NCBI GenBank assembly: GCA_025350775.1
Contig: JANXXF010000443.1
Location: 1 to 6,033, forward strand
Direction of reading: 5' to 3'
Length of the DNA stretch: 6,033 nucleotides
Source: Actinomycetes bacterium
GTDB lineage: Bacteria; Actinomycetota; Thermoleophilia; Gaiellales; Gaiellaceae
Shown here: positions 1 through 5,178 of the stretch, piece after piece
Layout: the number at the start of each line of letters is the position of its first letter
How positions within the stretch are numbered: the first letter of the stretch is position 1
Made by a program: the position numbers and the translations under genes
The notes under the pieces: model-generated
Told to the model about the DNA's origin: nothing
Databases searched by the model: none
What the model saw: the letters and a program-made list of their open reading frames with translations, nothing else

Positions 1-34
1 CTTTGCCGTCCGCGTCAACGATTTCAAAATTCAT
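1..34 (-). CDS. Possible start of a downstream gene, cut by the window edge
   Basis: An ATG at 34-32 overlaps the TGA stop of the truncated glycerate kinase (ATGA) and opens a frame of 11 codons, MNFEIVDADGK, that runs off the left edge. The ATGA overlap copies the coupling used between the two upstream genes of this operon, which favours a real gene start. Against it, the upstream bases give only a weak GAGG with poor spacing, and the stretch 21-33 is very AT-rich (2 G/C of 13) compared with the operon. It could equally be foreign sequence joined here by rearrangement or misassembly. Eleven residues are too few to name a family. Confidence 0.25.
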   Translation of the reverse strand, partial: MNFEIVDADGK

Positions 35-474
35 GCCTCGCGCAGCCCCGCCCCGCCATCCACCGTCGCACTGCCCCCGAGACACACCAACACCCTGGCG
101 GGCCCTCCCGCAAGGGCCGCCAGCAGCAGCTCTCCCAGCCCGCGGCTCGATGCCCGCAGGGGATCGCGCTCGGCCTCGGTGAGCAGCGGCAACCCGATCG
201 CGGCGGCCGACTCGACGACCGCAGTGCCGTCGGGCAGCACGAGCCAGCGCGCCTCCACCAGCCGGCCCAGCGGATCGGCCACCCGGGCCGTCCGCCACTC
301 GCCTCCGAGCGCCCCGTACAGGGCGTCTGCCGTGCCCTCGCCACCGTCGGCCACGGGGCATTCGTCCGCCTCCACGCCCACCCTGGCCCCCCGCGCCCCG
401 GTCGCCAGCGCCTCCGCCGCCGCACCGGCCGAGAGAACGCCCTTGAGGCTAGCCGGAGCTGCGAGCAGCAGCAT
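31..474 (-). CDS. Glycerate kinase, N-terminal part only (truncated)
   Basis: Glycerate kinases of the GlxK/GarK family phosphorylate D-glycerate with ATP to 2- or 3-phosphoglycerate in the cytoplasm. The family is recognisable from LKGVLSA (residues 10-16, matching the usual SFKG-x-LSA start), PVADGGEGT (40-48), the DPLGRLVEAR stretch (67-76), AVVESAAAIGLPLL (85-98) and GGSATVDGGAG (133-143). The reading frame then stops at residue 147, whereas the family is normally about 370-380 residues, so the C-terminal half is missing and activity is doubtful. The start at 474 is chosen because it begins directly at the conserved first strand. It lies 26 nt inside the 3' end of the membrane protein gene, so translation is probably coupled. 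The longer frame upstream only shadows that gene. The truncation could be a true pseudogene, a frameshift or an assembly junction; the family call is secure. Confidence 0.85.
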   Translation of the reverse strand: MLLLAAPASLKGVLSAGAAAEALATGARGARVGVEADECPVADGGEGTADALYGALGGEWRTARVADPLGRLVEARWLVLPDGTAVVESAAAIGLPLLTEAERDPLRASSRGLGELLLAALAGGPARVLVCLGGSATVDGGAGLREA

Positions 475-1507
475 GCTCGGCCACCGCCGTGGCGTTCTCG
501 ATGCGCTCCGCGTCGCTCTGCTTGCCCATCCCCCGCAGCGCGGCGAAGGAGAGGCCCTCGCGCGCCAGGAAGACGAGGCCGACGCCGACGCCGACCGACG
601 CCTCCATCGCCTGCAGCCCGACGGCAAACGCGAAGGCGTGCCCGTAGTCGACGCCGTAGTAGTGGGCGAGCGGCACCGCCACAGCAGCCTGCAGCAGGCC
701 GATGTTGCCCGGCCAGAGCGGCACGATGATCGCCACGTTCATCAGCACCAGCACGAGGCCGGTGGCGGGGAAGCCGAGGTGGAGGTCGAAGGCGCGCAGC
801 GTCACCCACACAGCGAACAGCTGGCAGAGCCAGCCGAGGCACTGGAAGAAGATGGCGCCCGCGGCGGGCGCAGGCGACCGCATCACGGCGAGCCCGACGC
901 GGGCGTTGGCGATGATCCGCCTCGCCGTGCTGAGCCCGTCCAACGTCACCAGGTGGTGCCGCCGCGCGACGGCGATCCCGAACGCGAACAGGGCGACGCC
1001 GACCCCGACGACGACGATCAGGCTCGTCGTCGCCCAGCTCGGCACCTTGGCGGTGATCAGCACGTAGAGGATCAGCCCGAGCGACGGCACGAGATCGAAG
1101 ATGCGGTGCGCGAACACCGTGCCGAGCAGGCGCGGCCACAGGCCCGAACGGCCCGGCAACCGGCGGATGAGCACGGCGACGCGCGCGAGCTCGCCGACGC
1201 GCCCCGGCAAGACGACGTTGGCGAGCAGCCCGACACAGAAGGCCGAGAAGACGAGCCGGTGGCGCGGGCGCGGCGCCGGCACCGCCTCGCCGATGACGAT
1301 GCTCCAGGCCAGCGAGCGGGCCACGATCGATAGCACGTTCAGTCCGACGGCACCGGCGAGCAGCCCCCAGCGGACGAGGGTGAACGCATCGCCGACGTCA
1401 TGCCAGTTCGGGCCGCGCCACCACAGCATCCCGACGACGAGCACGATGCCGGGCACGACGACGGCGATGTGTCCGACCGGCGACCGCAGAATGGCGAGCA
1501 CCCTCAT
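449..1507 (-). CDS. Flippase-like polytopic membrane protein (LPG synthase TM / UPF0104 type)
   Basis: This is a 352-residue integral membrane protein of the lysylphosphatidylglycerol-synthase transmembrane/UPF0104 family. Members are thought to move or handle lipid-linked substrates, often beside glycosyltransferases. Hydrophobic segments lie near residues 11-30, 46-65, 86-105, 137-155, 161-181, 216-236, 247-266, 268-283 and 291-315. The family signatures are visible as NVVLPGRVGELAR (97-109) and PLWPGNIGLLQ (263-273). The C-terminal tail of about 35 residues is charged and probably cytoplasmic. There is no catalytic LPG-synthase domain, so this is the stand-alone membrane unit, not a full MprF. 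The ATG overlaps the TGA of the upstream glycosyltransferase (ATGA, 1507-1504), implying translational coupling. The pairing suggests a flippase or accessory for the lipid product made by that enzyme; the substrate cannot be read from the sequence. Confidence 0.85.
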   Translation of the reverse strand: MRVLAILRSPVGHIAVVVPGIVLVVGMLWWRGPNWHDVGDAFTLVRWGLLAGAVGLNVLSIVARSLAWSIVIGEAVPAPRPRHRLVFSAFCVGLLANVVLPGRVGELARVAVLIRRLPGRSGLWPRLLGTVFAHRIFDLVPSLGLILYVLITAKVPSWATTSLIVVVGVGVALFAFGIAVARRHHLVTLDGLSTARRIIANARVGLAVMRSPAPAAGAIFFQCLGWLCQLFAVWVTLRAFDLHLGFPATGLVLVLMNVAIIVPLWPGNIGLLQAAVAVPLAHYYGVDYGHAFAFAVGLQAMEASVGVGVGLVFLAREGLSFAALRGMGKQSDAERIENATAVAEHAAARSSG

Positions 1508-2640
1508 GCCGCCGCCCGCGCTGCCGCCACGAGCCCCTCGTACACGGTGGCCAGGCGGCGGCCGATGTCGTCCCAGGAGTAGCGCTCGATCGCGAGCCGG
1601 CGCGCGGCCTCGCCGAGAGCGCGGCGGCGCGGCTCGTCGGCCGACAGCGCCGACACGGCGGCGGCCAGCGCGGCGACGTCGCCGGGCGGTACCAGCACGC
1701 CCGTCTCGTCGGTCATCACTGCCCGGTAGCCGGGGATGTCGGAGGCGACGACGGGGGTCGCGCTCGCGAACGCGCGCGTCAACACCATGCCGAAGCTCTC
1801 CTGGCCGAGCGACGGCGCCACCAGCAGCTGGGCGGTCGCGACCTCCGCGGTCAGCTCCTCCTCGCTGACGAAGCCGAGCACGTCGATCGACGGCTCGTGG
1901 ACGCGGATGCGGGCCAGCAGCAGGCCGACGGCCAGCGGGTCGGCGCCGATGACGCGCAGGCGGGCGCCGGTCCGTCGGTGGATCTCGGGCCACGCCCGCA
2001 GCAGCACCTCGAGCCCCTTGCGTGGGTCGTGACGGCCGATGAAGACGATTCGCGGCCCGCGGCCGCCGGCGTCGTAGGCGGCGGGGATCTGCACGCCGTT
2101 GGGGATGATGTCGTAGTCGCCGGGGATGTAGCGCTGGGCCGACAGCATCGCCTGCTCGGAGACGGCGATGCGGTAGTCGATCCGGCTCATCAGGAAGCCC
2201 CACATCGGCATGGCCGGGCCGAGCCAGCCGAGCGCGCCGGCAGCGTGGTGCGTGGCGACGATCGGGCAGCGCGCCCACACCAATGAGGCGACACAGGTGG
2301 CAGGCGTCATCGGCTCGTGCAGATGGATCAGGTCGAACTGCTCGCTGCGCAGCAGGCGGCGCACGCGGACGATGGCGGATGGGCTGAGCACGATGTTCGA
2401 GAGCGACGAGTTGGCGGGCACGATCACCGAACGGCCGATCGGGATGACGTCGGCAGGCGGGCGGTCGTGACGGCCGGCGCGCGGGTGCAGCACACTGGTG
2501 AACCGGCCGGGCGGGTCGTGGCCGATGATCGTGCGCGTCTCGATGCCGAGCTTCTCCAGGGCGCGTGCCTGGTGGAAGGCGTGCTCGTTGACACCACCCC
2601 AGTAGGACCAGGAAAATGGGACGACGATGCCGACCTTCAC
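1504..2640 (-). CDS. GT4 glycosyltransferase, PimA-like (phosphatidylinositol mannosyltransferase type)
   Basis: This 378-residue GT-B enzyme probably transfers a sugar from a nucleotide donor to a lipid acceptor at the inner face of the membrane. The N-terminal acceptor domain starts KVGIVVPFSWSYWGGVNEH (2-20), matching the glycine-rich loop of PimA. It continues with LIHLHEP (104-110) and VATHH. The donor domain has IIPNGV, then FIGRHDPRKG (200-209) with the phosphate-binding R203/K208 pair, then LGQESFGMVL followed by ATPVVASD. Length and order match PimA and related GT4 enzymes. One oddity: the E-x7-E motif begins at E281 but the second position, 289, is Arg (codon CGC) instead of Glu. 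The start is GTG at 2640, directly at the conserved first strand, with no Shine-Dalgarno but a TATTCT -10 box six bases upstream, suggesting a leaderless mRNA. It is the first gene of a minus-strand operon. Donor and acceptor identity are inferred only. Confidence 0.88.
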   Translation of the reverse strand: MKVGIVVPFSWSYWGGVNEHAFHQARALEKLGIETRTIIGHDPPGRFTSVLHPRAGRHDRPPADVIPIGRSVIVPANSSLSNIVLSPSAIVRVRRLLRSEQFDLIHLHEPMTPATCVASLVWARCPIVATHHAAGALGWLGPAMPMWGFLMSRIDYRIAVSEQAMLSAQRYIPGDYDIIPNGVQIPAAYDAGGRGPRIVFIGRHDPRKGLEVLLRAWPEIHRRTGARLRVIGADPLAVGLLLARIRVHEPSIDVLGFVSEEELTAEVATAQLLVAPSLGQESFGMVLTRAFASATPVVASDIPGYRAVMTDETGVLVPPGDVAALAAAVSALSADEPRRRALGEAARRLAIERYSWDDIGRRLATVYEGLVAAARAAA

Positions 2641-2646
2641 GCGCGG

Positions 2647-2652
2647 AGAATA
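2647..2652 (-). promoter_or_regulatory. -10 box for the leaderless glycosyltransferase operon
   Basis: On the minus strand TATTCT (2652-2647) matches the actinobacterial TANNNT -10 consensus. Six bases (CCGCGC) separate it from the GTG at 2640, so transcription would begin at about the first base of the start codon. No -35 hexamer at 16-18 nt is convincing and no ribosome binding site is present, which agrees with a leaderless transcript. Confidence 0.55.
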
Positions 2653-2691
2653 TGCGAGGGAGCGGCGGGCCTGGGTTACAAGGCTGGCGCA

Positions 2692-2697
2692 TAGACT
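2692..2697 (+). promoter_or_regulatory. -10 box for the leaderless deaminase gene
   Basis: On the plus strand TAGACT (2692-2697) matches TANNNT and is followed by six bases (GGCCGC) and the ATG at 2704, predicting initiation at the A of the start codon. There is no Shine-Dalgarno. GTTACA at 2675-2680 resembles a -35 box but lies only 11 nt from the -10, too close to serve it. The geometry is identical to the divergent promoter on the other strand. Confidence 0.55.
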
Positions 2698-2703
2698 GGC
2701 CGC

Positions 2704-3705
2704 ATGGACTTCCCGGAAGGCCTCGCCGAGCTGCACACCCACCTCGGTGGCTCGGTGGCCTCCGAGATCATGTGGAGCCTCGCGCACGAGCAGGGCATCT
2801 CGCTGCCGGTCAAGGACTACTGGGAGTTCGACCGGCTCGTCACCGTGTCCGACCCGCGCGGCGTCCCCGACCTCGACGCGCTCGACGCGATCTACCACTG
2901 GTCGGAGCTGATCCAGTCGAGCCCGCTCGCGGTGGAGCGCTCGATCCACGGCGCGATCGGCGGCGCCTACCGCTCGCAGGGGATCACGACGCTCGAGCTG
3001 CGCTTCAACCCGATGAAGCGCAACCGCGGCGGCGAGCGCGACCTCGACCACATCATCCTCGCCGCGATCCGCGGCCTCGACCGCGCCGAGCTCGAGTACC
3101 CGCAGGTGCACGCTGGACTGATCCTGATGATGGACCGCACCTTCACGCCCGAGCAGAACCGGATCGTCATCGAGAAGGCGATCCACTGGGCACCGCGCGG
3201 CGTCGTCGGCGTCGACATCGCCGGGCCCCGGCCGGGCCACCGCCGCTACGACTACGCGGCCCTCTTGCCGATGGTGCAGCGAGCACGCGAGGGCGGCCTC
3301 GGCGTGACCATCCACGTCGGCGAGGAGGGCGGCGCGCTGGGCGGCGAGGAGCTGGCCGAGGTCGTCACGGTGCTGCGGCCCGACCGCATCGGCCACGGCA
3401 TCCTGGCCGCGACGAGCCCCGCCCTGATGGAGCAGATCGCGGCCGCCGGCATCGTGCTCGAGATCTGCCCCACCTCGAACCTGCTGACCAAGGCGATCGC
3501 CGACGAGGAAGCGCTGTGCGCGCTGTTCCGCACCTTCGTCGAGCACGGCGTGCCGTTCACGATCGCCACCGACGGCCCCGAGATGATGCGCACCCGCCTC
3601 CGCGACGAGTTCGAGCTGCTGCTGCGCATCGGCGCGCTCGACGAGGCCGAGCTGCGCGCGGCCAATGCCCGCGGGCACTCCGCCAGCTTCCTCGGGCGGC
3701 GCTGA
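2704..3705 (+). CDS. Adenosine deaminase superfamily amidohydrolase with altered substrate pocket
   Basis: This 333-residue TIM-barrel metallo-deaminase is full length for the family and presumably cytoplasmic, replacing an amino group on a purine or purine-like ring by hydroxyl. Zinc ligands are visible as HTH (H11, H13), H204 in IHVGEE and D290 in TDGPEM. The catalytic glutamate is E207, and RIGHG (228-232) supplies H231. VGVDIAG (168-174) and LEICPTSN (252-259) are further family blocks. Two usual substrate contacts differ: the HxHLDG aspartate (D19 in mouse ADA, 5'-hydroxyl contact) is G15, and the second aspartate of TDDP (D296, ring nitrogen contact) is G291. Classical adenosine activity is therefore uncertain; an adenosine-like nucleoside, aminodeoxyfutalosine or another purine derivative are alternatives. 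It is a single-gene unit, divergent from the glycosyltransferase operon and convergent with the wall hydrolase. The ATG directly abuts the conserved N-terminus and is probably leaderless. Confidence 0.88.
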   Translation: MDFPEGLAELHTHLGGSVASEIMWSLAHEQGISLPVKDYWEFDRLVTVSDPRGVPDLDALDAIYHWSELIQSSPLAVERSIHGAIGGAYRSQGITTLELRFNPMKRNRGGERDLDHIILAAIRGLDRAELEYPQVHAGLILMMDRTFTPEQNRIVIEKAIHWAPRGVVGVDIAGPRPGHRRYDYAALLPMVQRAREGGLGVTIHVGEEGGALGGEELAEVVTVLRPDRIGHGILAATSPALMEQIAAAGIVLEICPTSNLLTKAIADEEALCALFRTFVEHGVPFTIATDGPEMMRTRLRDEFELLLRIGALDEAELRAANARGHSASFLGRR

Positions 3706-3714
3706 GAACTCATT

Positions 3715-4908
3715 TCAGAGCCGCCGGGCGCCAGTCCAGTGCGACGCGTACCAGGCATCACTGAGGCTCGAGATCTTGACGACGTCGCCGGTGTGCGGTG
3801 CGTGGATGAACTGACCGCCCCCGACGTAGATGCCGTTGTGCCCGAGGTTGTCGAAGAAGACGAGATCGCCCGGTTCGAGTGATTCCTTCGGTACGGGAGA
3901 GCCGTAGCCGTACTGTGACGCCGCGTGATGCGGGAGCGAGACACCGAGCTGCGCGTAGACATAGAGAATGAAGCCGGAGCAGTCGAACCCGGCTGGTGAG
4001 GCACCGCCCCAGACGTAGGGGACGCCGAGGTAGCGCATGGCTAGCCCGACGACCCCCGAGAAGCGTGCGGGCGGGATCACCGCCGGGCCGTCGGGCGTAG
4101 CGGCTGCGATCCCGAGCAGAGACTCCGGCTTGGGCTCCGCTGGGGGCGGCGGCGAAGCGTCGCCGGCGGCCTTGCGGCTGGACGTCGCCGCCGCCGCGGC
4201 CAGCCGGTCTTCCTCGCGCCGCTGGGCTTCGACGCACACCTGAAGCTGGCGCCGTAGCCGCTGCTGCCGTGCTCGCTCGGCGGCTTCGAGGCGGGTGATC
4301 TCGTCCTCGATCGTCGACAGCAGCCGTTGCCGCTCGCCGAGCTGCCGCTCGATCTCGCGGCGCTGCGCGGTGCGTCTGACCACCTCTCGCCCCTGGAGCG
4401 TCCGCGCTCTCGCCAGCTCGGCCTGCTTCCTCAGCATCGCGCGCCGGAAGACCGTGACCTGCTGCACGAGGATACTGTCCTGGTTCGAGATCCTGTCCTG
4501 GGCATCGAACCGGTCGATCAGTTCGCTGATGCTCTCGGCCCCGAGCAGCGCTTCGAGGCCGCTCACTCCGGCGTCGGCGGTGTACAGCGCGATCAGGTGT
4601 GCCGACAGAAGCTGTTGCGCACGCCGGAGGTTGGAGCGCGCGATTGTGACGTCTCGGGCGTTGGCGCGAACGTCGTTGGCGATCTCAGCGAGGCGGATCG
4701 TGGCCAGGTTGTACGCCTCGGTCGCCCGCTCCGTGCGGACGTCGAGCTCCTGGATCTGATGCAGCACGAGCCGGGCCTCGGCCCGCTTGCGGTCGATGCC
4801 CGGGGGAGCCGCGCCGGCCGGGCGAACTGTCAGCGCGGCTGTGGCCGAGGTGATCAGCGCCGCCGTGAGCAGCGCGACGATCGCCGAGCGCCGAGGACAC
4901 GCCTTCAC
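3715..4908 (-). CDS. Secreted NlpC/P60 peptidoglycan endopeptidase with N-terminal coiled coil
   Basis: This is a 397-residue exported cell-wall hydrolase that should cut stem-peptide bonds of peptidoglycan, like RipA and CwlO. Numbered from the GTG at 4908, there is a signal peptide (basic residues 2-7, hydrophobic 9-26, possible AGA cleavage near 31-33). A long PcsB/CwlO-type coiled coil follows (about 44-240) with the typical break around LIALYTADAGVSGLEALLGA (105-124). A Pro/Ala-rich linker (250-282) leads to the NlpC/P60 domain (283-397). Catalytic residues are C310 in FDCSGF, H358 in GHNGIYVG and H370 in FIHAPHTG. GTG 4908 is preferred over an in-frame TTG at 4923 because GGACGAG lies six bases upstream and the signal peptide then begins MKACPRR instead of with acidic residues. 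It follows the Met-rich gene by 28 nt on the same strand, and ends 9 bp from the convergent deaminase. The coiled coil probably occludes the active site until a partner activates it. Confidence 0.93.
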   Translation of the reverse strand: MKACPRRSAIVALLTAALITSATAALTVRPAGAAPPGIDRKRAEARLVLHQIQELDVRTERATEAYNLATIRLAEIANDVRANARDVTIARSNLRRAQQLLSAHLIALYTADAGVSGLEALLGAESISELIDRFDAQDRISNQDSILVQQVTVFRRAMLRKQAELARARTLQGREVVRRTAQRREIERQLGERQRLLSTIEDEITRLEAAERARQQRLRRQLQVCVEAQRREEDRLAAAAATSSRKAAGDASPPPPAEPKPESLLGIAAATPDGPAVIPPARFSGVVGLAMRYLGVPYVWGGASPAGFDCSGFILYVYAQLGVSLPHHAASQYGYGSPVPKESLEPGDLVFFDNLGHNGIYVGGGQFIHAPHTGDVVKISSLSDAWYASHWTGARRL

Positions 4909-4936
4909 GATCTGCTCGTCCAATAATGCCGGTTCG

Positions 4937-5155
4937 CTACTTTCCGTCCGTTCCGCTCATGTCCATGCCGCCCATCGTCGACCCGTCGGACATCTGGTGG
5001 GAGCCGGACGATCCGCCGGTCGTCAGCTGCGCGGGTGTCGGGCCATCGCTGGACGAGGCACCGCCGGAGCCCCTGCCGATGAAGGCCAGGGAGGCCGAGA
5101 GCGCAGCGACGAAGAGGATGATCGCGCCGGCGATCACTGCGAGCGTACGAGTCAT
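4937..5155 (-). CDS. Small membrane-anchored Met/His-rich protein, possible copper-binding partner of the oxidase
   Basis: This 72-residue protein has one hydrophobic helix (about residues 5-26) after a short MTRT start, then a Gly/Ser-rich tail. Its C-terminus holds H53, M55, M61, M64 and M66 in the stretch HQMSDGSTMGGMDMSG. Such spaced Met and His residues are typical of Cu(I)/Cu(II) binding segments in periplasmic or extracytoplasmic copper proteins. The start is supported by AAAGGA at 5165-5160, four bases upstream of the ATG, a much better ribosome site than the other genes here show. It begins 23 nt after the stop of the multicopper oxidase on the same strand, so the two are almost surely co-transcribed. 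I do not recognise a named family. Metal delivery to, or anchoring of, the oxidase is an inference from motif and context. There is no lipobox cysteine. Confidence 0.75.
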   Translation of the reverse strand: MTRTLAVIAGAIILFVAALSASLAFIGRGSGGASSSDGPTPAQLTTGGSSGSHQMSDGSTMGGMDMSGTDGK

Positions 5156-5159
5156 GCGT

Positions 5160-5165
5160 TCCTTT
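5160..5165 (-). promoter_or_regulatory. Ribosome binding site of the Met-rich small gene
   Basis: AAAGGA read on the minus strand ends four bases before the ATG at 5155. It sits inside the 23-bp gap after the oxidase stop codon and decides the start of the small gene. Confidence 0.6.
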
Positions 5166-5178
5166 CGGGCCGGGTCGG

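Noticed and set aside
570..600. GACGCC-like short tandem repeat
   Set aside because: It encodes the VGVGVGL glycine/valine stretch of a membrane helix and has no independent repeat structure.
475..627. Extended N-terminus for the glycerate kinase
   Set aside because: The extra residues are Arg/Ser-rich and antisense-frame-like, over the coding region of the membrane protein. The family's first strand starts at the ATG at 474.
179..1333. Long plus-strand open frame of 384 codons opposite the membrane protein and glycerate kinase
   Set aside because: Its product is a low-complexity Arg/Asp/Pro/His mix with no family features, while the opposite strand encodes clear conserved motifs. It is a shadow of high-GC codon use.
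2641..3678. Long N-terminal extension of the glycosyltransferase frame over the deaminase gene
   Set aside because: The extension is antisense to the conserved deaminase and repetitive in composition. Homology of the transferase starts at KVGIVVPF, exactly at the GTG at 2640.
3700..3720. Possible bidirectional terminator between the convergent genes
   Set aside because: Only 9 bp separate the stop codons, and I could find no stem with a T-tract on either strand.
4909..4923. TTG start five codons upstream for the NlpC/P60 protein
   Set aside because: It has no ribosome site and would put acidic residues at the head of the signal peptide. GTG 4908 has GGACGAG upstream and a basic n-region. 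The upstream choice cannot be fully excluded.
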